Positions 21,575 to 33,513 of a stretch of DNA of 64,000 nt are shown here, piece by piece. The notes under the pieces were generated by a model. It was not told the origin of the DNA. It saw only the letters and a list, made by a program, of their open reading frames with translations, and searched no databases. The stretch is taken from positions 48,263,579 to 48,327,578 of the forward strand of contig CM026398.1 in assembly GCA_014843695.1 (NCBI GenBank). Reading direction: 5' to 3'. Every line of letters starts with the position of its first letter. The stretch's first letter is position 1. The stretch comes from Archivesica marissinica. Taxonomy: Eukaryota; Mollusca; Bivalvia; Venerida; Vesicomyidae. Both the position numbers and the translations under genes were made by a program.

Positions 21575-22123
21575 CAATTCGTCGAAGGTCTGTTGATAAC
21601 ACATTGATTGTAAGAATTATAAATGCACCATAGACATTCTTCAATTAAATTTATTTTATTTAATACTTACATCACATTCCAAGATATATATCAGTTACTC
21701 ATCACTGTCATATAGATCGCGAACAGACACAAACGTTACGGCGGCCATGACTACAGATATTTGCAAGCGTACGATGCCTACACGACATGGTTAGTTCACA
21801 CGTTGTTCTTAGTATGCATTGCGCAGTGGAAGTAGTCTTGCTTAGTTAGTATCAGTTGGTATCTAAAGATACTTACATGTTCTCCTGTAGGCTATACACC
21901 GGCAAACACCTGAGATTATGCTTACACCATTGCACCTGCGATGCCGTTTACATCATTGCACCTGCGATGCCGTTTACATCATTGATGTTTCAGAAATAAG
22001 TCTGAAAAACCACTATACTGACAAAGTACATGGGAATTGTACTTAATTAGTTTAAATAGTATTTATTTCCTTGCATCTACATAGTCAAGTATAAATAATA
22101 TGTTAGTATGTATGTTCCATTAA
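21575..22123. other. Unassigned region with a 28-bp doublet
   Basis: No gene seen. A short unit beginning cattgcacctgcgatgccgt and ending ttacatcatt is present twice in tandem (about 21932-21985). Confidence 0.45.
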
Positions 22124-22310
22124 TGTCAAACCCCTTGCGGGGACGTATACATGTTTTCCTGGGCAAGCTTAGCCGACCTAAGTGGTTAACCAGTACTAAG
22201 CAATGTGTGTGAGGTGCCTTGCTCAATGACACTACATACGTGGCCTGACCGAGTATCGAACCCGGGACGATATATTCCAGATCCGACGCTCTACCACTGG
22301 ACCACGGATG
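22124..22310 (-). mobile_element. SINE family C (tRNA-headed)
   Basis: Reverse complement: ccgtggtccagtggtagagc (A-box-like) and cccgggttcgatactcgg (B-box), then gagcaaggcacctcacacac, attgcttagtactggtt and a tail with ccccgcaaggggtttgac, which can form a small hairpin. It is too divergent in stem pairing to call a functional tRNA. SNPs distinguish it from the segment B copy (ggacgtatac against ggacgtagac). Confidence 0.75.
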
Positions 22311-22407
22311 TACATTGTATTGTTAACATTTATTGAGTTTGTATTTATGTATGTTGATAGAGAAATAAAAAATAGAATTAAAAAACAAAAGTATAAATAA
22401 TATGTGC

Positions 22408-23018
22408 ATACATGCAGGATTGAGGAGAAAGCAACCTGCTTGTATTGTTACCTCTTTCCTAATTGTAAGATTGAGGAGAAAGCAACCTGCTTGTATGGTT
22501 ACCTCTACATAATGCAGGATTGAGGAAAAAGCAACCTGCTTGTATGGTTACCTCTACATACATGCAGGATTGGGGAGAAAGCAACCTGCGTGTATGGCTA
22601 CATCTATATACATGCAGGATTGAGGTGAAAGCAACCTGCGTGTATGGTTACCTCTATATACATGTAGGATTGAGGAGAAAGCAACCTGCGTGTATGGCTA
22701 CATCTACATACATGCAGGATTGAGGTGAAAGCAACCTGCTTGTATGGTTACCTCTATATACATGTAGGATTGGGGAGAAAGCAACCTGCGTGTATGGCTA
22801 CATCTACATACATGCAGGATTGAGGTGAAAGCAACCTGCTTGTATGGTTACCTCTATATACATGTAGGATTGAGGAGAAAGCAACCTGCTTGTATGGTTA
22901 CCTCTATATACATGTAGGATTGGGGAGAAAGCAACCTGCATGTATGGTTACCTCTACATACATGCAGGATTGAGGAGAAAGCAACCTGCTTGTAGTGTTA
23001 CCTCTTTCCTAATTGTAG
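22408..23018. repeat. About 50-bp minisatellite, 12 units
   Basis: Unit: gcaggattgaggagaaagca, acctgcttgtatggttacct, ctacatacat. Each unit has a short internal inverted pair (gcagg ... cctgc). Units are directly adjacent with no unique spacers. First and last units differ most (ctctttcctaattgta). Confidence 0.93.
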
Positions 23019-23717
23019 GATTGTAATTTTCCATCTCGGCGTGAGTTCGAACCTATCCATGGCTGCTGAATTTTCCTAGATAATGACGTCATGAATTAAG
23101 GTTGTGTTACTGTGTACACGTGTACTCAACTAGAGGACGTGTAGTGTCGTCATTACACGACACAGCTCCGTTTACACGTGTAAACCTGGATGCGCCAAAC
23201 AACGTTATAAACATTATCACGCCTATCGCAAAACCGTCGTTGTCATTACAACATCGACAGTGAGATACTGTACACTTCCGGAAACAACGACTCTATAGAA
23301 TATAAACGTTTTGACATGGTGATTGGTTAGCATGATTGTTAATTTTAGATGCCGTGGAATGGCATGCGCTAACTAGGTGAACACACGTCCCGTGAATACA
23401 ATACGAGTTCAAATAATATATTACTGAACGCCGTAGGACTTCTGGAGTGATGTAACAGTTGATAAGTAGTTCTGACATGGCAAACATTTTCGATCATATT
23501 TCTATCTGATCAAAGTCTGCGAGATAAATTAAAACTGCAATGGGTAAACCAGCTAATAGTCGATCTATTAAATTACTCGTAGCATAAGGTTGTATACACA
23601 GGTCGATTAGTCTTTTGGGAGGGGGTGGTTATTAAGTGAATTAAAATCATATTTATATAATTGCAATAAGAAATACTTTAAGTATAAATTTTACATTTTG
23701 ACAACGATTTATAATAA
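23019..23717. other. Unassigned region with a palindrome cluster
   Basis: No gene. 23114-23125 (gtacacgtgtac) and 23170-23185 (gtttacacgtgtaaac) are perfect palindromes centred on CACGTG. Between them gtgtcgt ... acgacac forms a short hairpin. These could be E-box-type sites or MITE remnants; no function is shown. Confidence 0.5.
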
Positions 23718-23912
23718 TACAGTCTACATCCGCTACGTCGAATTCCGTGGGACCGAGTACAATACTTCGACATAACCGAAGTTTGACTTAACGAAATTCG
23801 ATATAAACGTAGCCATTTATATATAAAATGATAGTGTCTGAAACGGGACTTTGATCCGATTTCGAGATAACCGGATAATTCGACATAACCGACTTTGACA
23901 TACGGAACTGTA
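23718..23912. mobile_element. About 195-bp palindromic MITE, second copy
   Basis: Begins TACAGTCTACATCCG and ends ...CGGAACTGTA. It shares internal blocks (ttcgacataaccga, gggactttgatccgattt) with 14797-14993 in the reverse order, so it is the same family in the opposite orientation. Confidence 0.72.
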
Positions 23913-24411
23913 CTATAAAATGTTTATGAAAATGGATGCCTGTCTGAACTAACTATGGTTCTGATGCAGAGTGATGGATTCGTTTTAACATTGTGAACTT
24001 TTTAATGTGCGATTGGCTCCATCTGTTGAGTTAATTTCTGTTTGTAGTTTACATTCACACAATTCTAAGACACGGGAAACAGTTTGAACTAGGAATATAG
24101 CTGCCACAAAACTAATCGTGTTTATCATTCTAAGGTGAACTTTTCCACATTTCCTATAGTGATAAATGATTCCAGCATATTTTTTTGGATCATCGTTTCG
24201 ATTATTCGGATTCCATGGTGTGAAACTGCTTATAATTGGTTAGACTACGCTCTCAGTCAATATAGGTACCAATTAGAACAAGTACCTGCAGACCTGTTTT
24301 CGTTGAAAGAGTTAATCTGATCCATGATAACGTATTAACATATAATAAGGCGCCAGTTACACTACACCGAAGTCTAATTGCAGTCTGTATTCTTCAAGCA
24401 GACAAACTCAG
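23913..24411. other. Unassigned region
   Basis: No coding or repeat feature recognised. The small frame at 24135-24320 has no recognisable motif. Confidence 0.4.
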
Positions 24412-24972
24412 ATGATGATTGCATTTATTTATCCTCGCCTCCGGCAAACCATATGGGCGAGCGTACGAAGACGATTATTCCTCTGTGGTGCTTATGTTGA
24501 CATCCTCAGGTGGCTTCTTCTTTCTTTCCATGCCAGGGTGACAAGGCCTGGTCTGCACGTGGTCCTTTGTAGGGCCACCCTCCTCACTGTTGGTCACCCC
24601 ACAGCAGCATTTATACGGATCTGGCAGTTAGACATCTGGTCGTCGATTGTCACTCAGGGGAGCGTGGATACCACGACCGTTGCCGCTCCCTCAGGTCCGC
24701 TGTCTCGTCTATCCGCCGGAGAAGTAGAAGGAGGAGAAAGATTGAAGAAGCCAGCGAAGATATAGTGTGTATTTCAAACACTATCTAGAAGAGACGGCGG
24801 ATCTGTCCTAATGTGCCATAGCCGTGGGTCCACATGCTGGCGAGCCTCCCCCTTCGCAAGATCGACGACCAGAAGATCCCAGTATCCTACGCTGCTGCTG
24901 CGGGATGTGCCCCGGTCACGACGTGCACGTCGTGAGGAGATCGACCGGGAGACAAACTCATCGTGAACTATA
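24412..24972. other. GC-rich unassigned block beside the 39-bp array
   Basis: Clearly more GC-rich than its surroundings and open on both strands for 60-117 codons. Against segment B (48377-48937) the three differences inside the plus frame all change the amino acid (Q/R, R/L, K/N), and a 4-bp indel follows at about 24776. That argues against a maintained protein. It may be a remnant of an unrecognised mobile element. Confidence 0.4.
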
Positions 24973-24984
24973 CTAACTAATAGG

Positions 24985-25754
24985 TCCAAAACATAGACAC
25001 TGCATGCTTAGAGGAGTGTAACGATTTAAACATAGACACTGCATGCTTAGAGGAGTGTAACGATTTAAACATAGACACTGCATGCTTAGAGGAGTGTAAC
25101 GATTTAAACATAGACAATGCATGCTTAGAGGAGTGTAACGATTTAAACATAGACACTGCATGCTTAGAGGAGTGTAACGATTTAAACATAGACACTGCAA
25201 GCTCAGACGAGTGTAACGATTTAAGCATAAAAACAGCAAGCTCAGACCAGTGTAACGATTTAAACCTAGACACAGCAAGCTCAGGCGAGTGTAACGATTT
25301 AAACATAGACACTGCAAGCTCAGACGAGTGTAACTATTTAAACATAGACACTGCAAGCTCAGACGAGTGTAAATATTTAAACATAGACAATGCAAGCTCA
25401 GACGAGTGTAACGATTTAAACAGAGACACTGCAAGCTCAGACGAAAGTAAATATTTAAATATAGACACTGCAAGCTCAGGCGAGTGTAACGATTTAAACA
25501 TAGACACTGCAAGCTCAGACGAGTGTAACGATTTAAACATAGACACTGCAAGCTCAGACGAGTGTAACGATTTAAACATAGACACCTCAAGCTCAGACGA
25601 GTGTAACGATTTAAACATAGACACAGAAAGCTCAGAGGAGTGTAACGATTTAAACATAGACACTTCAAGCTCAGAAGAGTGTAAAGATTTAAGCACAAAC
25701 ACTGCAAGCTCAGACGAGTGTAACGATTTAAACATAGACACTTCAAGCTCAGAG
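24985..25754. repeat. 39-bp array, block A1
   Basis: Tandem 39-bp unit (gtgtaacgatttaaacatag, acactgcaagctcagacga). The first five or so units share a catgcttagagga variant. Period divisible by three gives 13-residue periodic frames (CLCLNRYTRLSLQ; MFKSLHSSELAVS) that are not genes. Confidence 0.95.
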
Positions 25755-26006
25755 GATAGAGATAGAGATAGAGATAGATTTCTTTATTTATAGAGGGTGA
25801 CCTAATTAGTTTTGAACTAATCCTCCTTAGGGCCCTCTTCAATGTGTTAACACTATAGAATAAATGTACATACACAATAATTATAACATAGTTACGCCGT
25901 ACAATATACATGCATAATGTTGTACAATGTAACTTAAACAACAGCCTAAATAAATCATGTACTTTGATAGAAATACAAAACGACATAAGCATATTGATTT
26001 ACAATC

Positions 26007-26101
<95 letters not shown>

Positions 26102-26186
26102 CTGTCTAGTGTCTACCGATTAAAACGTTGTATCCATACTTTACATTTTGTCTTGAATATATTTAAAGATCTGGACGTCTTAATTA
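25755..26186. repeat. Array spacer with expanded TA microsatellite
   Basis: About 350 bp of non-39-bp sequence starts gatagagatagagatag, atttctttatttatag and ends gatctggacgtcttaatta. It contains a hairpin (cctaattagttttgaactaa). The TA run at about 26010-26100 is some 80 bp longer than in all other spacer copies. Read in reverse, the start resembles a LINE/SINE 3' end (aataaagaaatctatctc...). Confidence 0.85.
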
Positions 26187-27350
26187 ATGTAACGATTTAA
26201 GCATAAACACTTCAAGCTCAGACGAGTGTAACGATATAAACATAAACACTTCAAGCTCAGACGAGTGTAACGATTTAAGCATAAACACTGCAAGCTCAGA
26301 TGAGTGTAACAATTTAAAAATAGATAATGCAAGCTCAGACGAGTGTAACGATATAAACATAGACACTGCAAGCTCAGACGAGTGTAACGATTTAAACATA
26401 GACATAGCAAGCTCAGACGAGTGTAACGATTTAAACATAGACACTGCAAGCTCAGACGAGTGTAACGATTTAAACATAGACACAGCAAGCTCAGACGAGT
26501 GTACCGATTTAAACATAGACACTGCAAGCTCAGACGAGTGTAACGATTTAAACATAGACACTGCAAGCTCAGACGAGTGTAAAGATTTAAACATAGACAC
26601 TGCAAGCTCAGACGAGTGTAACGATTTAAACATAGACACAGCAAGCTCAGACGAGTGTACCGATTTAAACATAGAAACTGCAAGCTCAGACGAGTGTAAC
26701 GATTTAAACATAGACACTTCAAGCTCAGACGAGTGTAACGATTTAAACATAGACACTTCAAGCTCAGACGAGTGTAACGATTTAAACATAGACACAGAAA
26801 GCTCAGACGAGTGTAACGATTTAAACATAGACACAGAAAGCTCAGACGAGTGTAACGATTTAAACATAGACACTGCAAGCTCAGAGGAGTGTAACGATTA
26901 AAGCATAAACACTTCAAGCTCAGGCTAGTGTAACGATTTAAGCATAAACACTTCAAGCTCAGGCGAGTGTAACGATTTAAGCATAAACACTTCAAGCTCA
27001 GACGTGTGTAACGATTTAAGCACAAACACTGCAAGCTCAGGCGAGTGTAACGATTTAAACATAGACACTGCAAGCTCAGACGAGTGTAACGATTTAAACA
27101 TAGACACTGCAAGCTCAGACGAGTGTAACGATTTAAGCACAAACACTGCAAGCTCAGACGAGTGTAACGATTTAAACATAGACACAGCAAGCTCAGACGA
27201 GTGTACCTATTTAAACATAGACACAGCAAGCTCAGACGAGTGTAACGATTTAAACATAGACACTTCAAGCTCAGACGAGTGTAACAATTAAAACATAAAC
27301 ACTGCAAGCTCAGACGAGTGTAACGATTTAAACATAGACACTTCAAACTC
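26187..27350. repeat. 39-bp array, block A2
   Basis: About 30 units of the same 39-bp repeat. It includes the variant order (gtgtgtaacgatttaagcac near 27003) that recurs identically near 29747, 52191, 53428 and 54903, showing block-level amplification. Confidence 0.95.
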
Positions 27351-27700
27351 AGAGGATAGAGATAGAGATAGATTTCTTTATTTATAGAGGGTGACCTAAT
27401 TAGTTTTGAACTAATCCTCTTTAGGGCCCTCTTCAATGTGTTAACACTATAGAATAAATGTACATACACAATAATTATAACATAGTTACGCCGTACAATA
27501 TACATGCATAATGTTGTACAAAGTAACTTAAACAACAGCCTAAATAAATCATGTACTTTGATAGAAATACAAAACGACATAAGCATATTGATTTACAATC
27601 ATTATATATATATAACTGTCTAGTGTCTACCGATTAAAACGTTGTATCCATACTTTACATTTTGTCTTGAATATATTTAAAGATCTGGACGTCTTAATTA
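27351..27700. repeat. Array spacer copy 2
   Basis: The same ~350-bp spacer as 25755-26186 but with a short TA run. Confidence 0.9.
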
Positions 27701-28854
27701 GTGTAACGATTTAAGCATAAACACTGCAAGCTCAGACGAGTGTAACGATATAAACATAGACACTGCAAGCTCAGACGAGTGTAACGATTTAAACATAGAC
27801 ACTGCAAGCTCAGACGAGTGTAACGATTTAAACATAGACACAGCAAGCTCAGACGAGTGTAACGATTTAAACATAGACGCTGCAAGCTCAGACGAGTGTA
27901 ACGATTTAAACATAGACACAGCAAGCTCAGACGAGTGTAACGATTTAAACATAGACACAGCAAGCTCAGCCGAGTGTACCGATTTAAACATAGACACTGC
28001 AAGCTCAGACGAGTGTAACGATTTAAACATAGACACATAAAGCTCAGACGAGTGTAACAATTAAAACATAAACACTTCAAGCTCAGACGAGTGTAACGAT
28101 TTAAACATAGACACAGAAAGTTCAGACGAGTGTAACGATTTAAACATAAACACTTCAAGCTCAGGCGAGTGTAACGATTTAAACATAAACACTTCAAGCT
28201 CAGACGAGTGTAACGATATAAACATAGACACTGCAAGCTCAGACGAGTGTAACGATTTAAACATAGACACTACAAGCTCAGGCGAGTGTAACAAATTAAA
28301 CATAAACACAGCAAATCAAACATGTAACGATATAAACCAAACACATAAACTCATACGATTAACAATTTAAACATAGACACTGCAAGCTCAGATTAGTGTA
28401 ACCATTAAAGAAAACACTCAAGTCAGGCTATTGTAACGATTTAAGCATAAACACTTCAAGCTCAGGCGAGTGTAACGATTTAAACATAAACACTTCAAGC
28501 TCAGACGAGTGTAAACGATTTAAACACAAACACTGCAAGCTCAGACGAGTGTAACGATTTAAACATAGACACTGCAAGCTCAGACGAGTGTAACGATTTA
28601 AACATAGACACTGCAAGCTCAGACGAGTGTAACGATTTAACACAAACACTGCAAGCTCAGACGAGTGTAACGATTTAAACATAGACACAGCAAGCTCAGA
28701 CGAGTGTACCGATTTAAACATAGACACAGCAAGCTCAGACGAGTGTAACGATTTAAACATAGACACTTCAAGCTCAGACGAGTGTAACAATTAAAACATA
28801 AACACTGCAAGCTCAGACGAGTGTAACGATTTAAACATAGACACTTCAAACTCA
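27701..28854. repeat. 39-bp array, block A3, with a degraded patch
   Basis: 39-bp units as elsewhere. Between about 28305 and 28440 the units lose many single bases (for example aaatcaaacatgtaacg, actcatacgattaac), unlike the clean units around them, which looks like poor consensus sequence. Confidence 0.9.
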
Positions 28855-29204
28855 GAGGATAGAGATAGAGATAGATTTCTTTATTTATAGAGGGTGACCT
28901 AATTAGTTTTGAACTAATCCTCCTTAGGGCCCTCTTCAATGTGTTAACACTATAGAATAAATGTACATACACAATAATTATAACATAGTTACGCCGTACA
29001 ATATACATGCATAATGTTGTACAAAGTAACTTAAACAACAGCCTAAATAAATCATGTACTTTGATAGAAATACAAAACGACATAAGCATATTGATTTACA
29101 ATCATTATATATATATAACTGTCTAGTGTCTACCGATTAAAACGTTGTATCCATACTTTACATTTTGTCTTGAATATATTTAAAGATCTGGACGTCTTAA
29201 TTAG
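28855..29204. repeat. Array spacer copy 3
   Basis: Same spacer sequence as 27351-27700, near identical. Confidence 0.9.
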
Positions 29205-30096
29205 TGTAACGATTTAAGCATAAACACTGCAAGCTCAGACGAGTGTAACGATATAAACATAGACACTGCAAGCTCAGACGAGTGTAACGATTTAAACATA
29301 TACACTGCAAGCTCAGACGAGTGTAACGATTTAAACATAGACACAGCAAGCTCAGACGAGTGTAACGATTTAAACATAGACGCTGCAAGCTCAGACGAGT
29401 GTAACGATTTAAACATAGACACAGCAAGCTCAGACGAGTGTAACGATTTAAACATAGACACAGCAAGCTCAGACGAGTGTAACGATTTAAACATAGACAC
29501 AGAAAGCTCAGACGAGTGTAACGATTTAAACATAGACACTTCAAGCTCAGACGAGTGTAACGATTTAAACATAGACACAGAAAGTTCAGACGAGTGTAAC
29601 GATTTAAACATAGACACTGCAAGCTCAGAGGAGTGTAACGATTAAAGCATAAACACTTCAAGCTCAGGCTAGTGTAACGATTTAAGCATAAACACTTCAA
29701 GCTCAGGCGAGTGTAACGATTTAAGCATAAACACTTCAAGCTCAGACGTGTGTAACGATTTAAGCACAAACACTGCAAGCTCAGGCGAGTGTAACGATTT
29801 AAACATAGACACTGCAAGCTCAGACGAGTGTAACGATTTAAACATAGACACTGCAAGCTCAGACGAGTGTAACGATTTAAGCACAAACACTGCAAGCTCA
29901 GACGAGTGTAACGATTTAAACATAGACACAGCAAGCTCAGACGAGTGTACCTATTTAAACATAGACACAGCAAGCTCAGACGAGTGTAACGATTTAAACA
30001 TAGACACTTCAAGCTCAGACGAGTGTAACAATTAAAACATAAACACTGCAAGCTCAGACGAGTGTAACGATTTAAACATAGACACTTCAAACTCAG
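29205..30096. repeat. 39-bp array, block A4
   Basis: About 23 units; its unit order is nearly the same as in block 52890-53777 of segment B. Confidence 0.93.
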
Positions 30097-30217
30097 AGGA
30101 TAGAGATAGAGATAGATTTCTTTATTTATAGAGGGTGACCTAATTAGTTTTGAACTAATCCTCCTTAGGGCCCTCTTCAATGTGTTAACACTATAGAATA
30201 AATGTACATACACAATA
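30097..30217. repeat. Array spacer copy 4, cut by the gap
   Basis: First 121 bp of the spacer, then N. Segment A therefore ends inside the compound array. Confidence 0.9.
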
Positions 30218-31217
30218 NNNNNNNNNNNNNNNNNNNNNNNNNNNNNNNNNNNNNNNNNNNNNNNNNNNNNNNNNNNNNNNNNNNNNNNNNNNNNNNNNNN
30301 NNNNNNNNNNNNNNNNNNNNNNNNNNNNNNNNNNNNNNNNNNNNNNNNNNNNNNNNNNNNNNNNNNNNNNNNNNNNNNNNNNNNNNNNNNNNNNNNNNNN
30401 NNNNNNNNNNNNNNNNNNNNNNNNNNNNNNNNNNNNNNNNNNNNNNNNNNNNNNNNNNNNNNNNNNNNNNNNNNNNNNNNNNNNNNNNNNNNNNNNNNNN
30501 NNNNNNNNNNNNNNNNNNNNNNNNNNNNNNNNNNNNNNNNNNNNNNNNNNNNNNNNNNNNNNNNNNNNNNNNNNNNNNNNNNNNNNNNNNNNNNNNNNNN
30601 NNNNNNNNNNNNNNNNNNNNNNNNNNNNNNNNNNNNNNNNNNNNNNNNNNNNNNNNNNNNNNNNNNNNNNNNNNNNNNNNNNNNNNNNNNNNNNNNNNNN
30701 NNNNNNNNNNNNNNNNNNNNNNNNNNNNNNNNNNNNNNNNNNNNNNNNNNNNNNNNNNNNNNNNNNNNNNNNNNNNNNNNNNNNNNNNNNNNNNNNNNNN
30801 NNNNNNNNNNNNNNNNNNNNNNNNNNNNNNNNNNNNNNNNNNNNNNNNNNNNNNNNNNNNNNNNNNNNNNNNNNNNNNNNNNNNNNNNNNNNNNNNNNNN
30901 NNNNNNNNNNNNNNNNNNNNNNNNNNNNNNNNNNNNNNNNNNNNNNNNNNNNNNNNNNNNNNNNNNNNNNNNNNNNNNNNNNNNNNNNNNNNNNNNNNNN
31001 NNNNNNNNNNNNNNNNNNNNNNNNNNNNNNNNNNNNNNNNNNNNNNNNNNNNNNNNNNNNNNNNNNNNNNNNNNNNNNNNNNNNNNNNNNNNNNNNNNNN
31101 NNNNNNNNNNNNNNNNNNNNNNNNNNNNNNNNNNNNNNNNNNNNNNNNNNNNNNNNNNNNNNNNNNNNNNNNNNNNNNNNNNNNNNNNNNNNNNNNNNNN
31201 NNNNNNNNNNNNNNNNN
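30218..31217. other. Assembly gap, exactly 1000 N
   Basis: Second placeholder gap. The following base (31218) begins the same sequence as 5561. Confidence 0.99.
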
Positions 31218-32157
31218 TGCATTCTATATATACAATGTACAATACAAAACAAATGAACAAACATGTATAACTATCCATAATGCATGATTTGTGGCATTGT
31301 TTGCTCAAGGATTGTCATTATATGTTGAAGCAAATGGGTTGGGCCACAAGTTTTAACAACATTAGTTACGGCCCTCCCCATAAGACTAGATTGTAATTAA
31401 CAAAGAGACTGAATACAAGAGTTGTGCTAGTACTTTACTAATTTAATGATACTAATAGAAAAAGGGTAACATGATTAAGAGAATAAGCAGCATTTTAGGT
31501 AATACGAATGTATAATAAGGTGTCATGTGCGGAAGCTATCCGAGATCAAGAGGTCAACATCTCTCTCTCGAGTTAATGTTTTCTTAGAGATCTCCTCACA
31601 TGAATACTACCAATCTTCAAATTCAATGGAACTTGTATTCAAATACAAATCAAAATAAAGTTACCAAAATGTCATTAAATATACTCATCAAACATATAAA
31701 ATGAGCCACATCAACTTGGCAACTTGTCAGTGCAGCTCAATAATGGCGGATACATTGTTGTCGCCATGTTGATATGCGTAACTAATACCATGAGCCATGG
31801 ATTGCGTCTCGTTAGAAACGCATTTCCGAGACTTACTGCTAATTCCGAGAGCCATCTGATGCGCATATCTAATGACATTATAACTGTACCGTACCTTGTG
31901 GTTAGAGGTCATCACACTCTCGGTTAATCCGTTCATTCAGAGAGAACGCGAATTGTGTGTCTGCTGCGGCTTAACGCATAATAGCAAACTCGAGCTTTGC
32001 TCCGAACTTGTTTATATGTTTAGCATTAGTATTGCTTGCTTTTGCATTAGTGGTAATTACTGTTGTGTGTTCTAATCCACCAAACACGTACTAGAGATGA
32101 AGACAGTGACAACAAAAGTTATTGTGGTTATCAAAGCTATTTAAGTTATGAACTATC
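31218..32157. other. Non-coding start of segment B
   Basis: Same content as 5561-6500: no gene seen. Confidence 0.5.
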
Positions 32158-33033
32158 CTAGAGGACATATAAAACGCACACATACATTATATACTAGAGG
32201 ACATAGAAAACGCACACCTACATTATATACTAGAGGACATATAAAACGCACAAATACATTATATACTAGAGGACATAGAAAACGCACACCTGCATTATAT
32301 ACTAGAGGACATATAAAACGCACACATACATTATATACTAGAGAGCATAGAAAACGCACACCTGCATTATATACTAGATGACATAGAAAACGCACACCTG
32401 CATTATATACTAGAGGACATAGAAAACGCACACCTACATTATATACTAGAGGACATATAAAACGCACACCTGCATTATATACTAGAGGACATAGAAAACG
32501 CACACCTGCATTATATACTAGAGGGCATGGAAAACGCACACCTACAACAACACACCAAACAACAAAAACACACCCAAACAACAAAACCACACTTATATAC
32601 TAGAGGACATAGAAAACGCACACCTACATTATATACTAGAGGACATAGAAAACGCACACCTACATTATATACTAGAGGACATAGAAAACGCACACCTACA
32701 TTATATACTAGATGGCATAGAAAACGCACACCTACATTATATACTAGAGGACATATAAAACGCACACCTACATTATATACTAGAGGACATAGAAAACGCA
32801 CACCTACATTATATACTAGATGGCATAGAAAAAGCACACCTACATTATATGATTATTATTACGTGAAAACGATATACGAAGGATTCCATCAAAGATATAT
32901 CACATCGTTATTACAAAACACAAACTGAACAACTAAAAATATTCCAAAATGTTTAAAACTATGTATTTATAAAGTTATTGTTTTTCATATAAAAACACAG
33001 GTATCCGAAGTGTGCGTTTTCTATGCCCTCTAG
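32158..33033. mobile_element. MITE with 36-bp array (segment B copy)
   Basis: Same as 6501-7376, including the A/C-only interruption at 32545-32589. Confidence 0.85.
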
Positions 33034-33152
33034 TGTACTTACATCCAATAGTCCAGTATCAATACACGGATAGCAAGTCTATATTCTCTCAAGGGTATTA
33101 GACGCTAATTATGTTACGACTATTTCACTTATCCGTTGAGTTGTATGTTTGG

Positions 33153-33469
33153 TTTTGGGTTTAAAGTCACATTAACCGTTTATGTCAAATGGCGACTCTT
33201 CGGCTATTATTGGTGGATGAAGACCCCTATTGACCCATATTGACCCTCCCAATGAGATGGAGATCGTTGACTTCAAATCACATGTCACTCATCGCTGCAA
33301 GTTTGAATCGCACTTGAGGTGTCATGTGCGGAAACTATCCTGTAGATAAGACCGATTTGCGACCGACGTTGTTGATAAAAACGGGGCCCAGCTGACTTGC
33401 GGAATGTCGGTGGTTCTCACCGGCTGCCGGTCCGTACTTTAGACACTACTACAGTGGTGACGGGCAAGT
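33153..33469. mobile_element. Composite V-SINE-like fragments (segment B copy)
   Basis: Same as 7496-7812. Confidence 0.6.
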
Positions 33470-33513
33470 ACTTCTGTCATGTTAGACATCACCAAGATTA
33501 TGTGTATGTTCGT

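Noticed and set aside
22240..22310. tRNA gene on the minus strand
   Set aside because: It has A and B box-like motifs, but it continues into a SINE body and tail, and the arms do not pair well enough. The same holds for the heads at 58500-58548, 60540-60606 and 61190-61266.
22408..23018. Regularly spaced repeats with internal inverted pair, CRISPR-like at first sight
   Set aside because: Units are directly adjacent with no unique spacers, no cas genes are present, and the surroundings are clearly eukaryotic.
25910..26101. Plus-strand frame of repeating IYIYIY residues
   Set aside because: Translation of a TA microsatellite.
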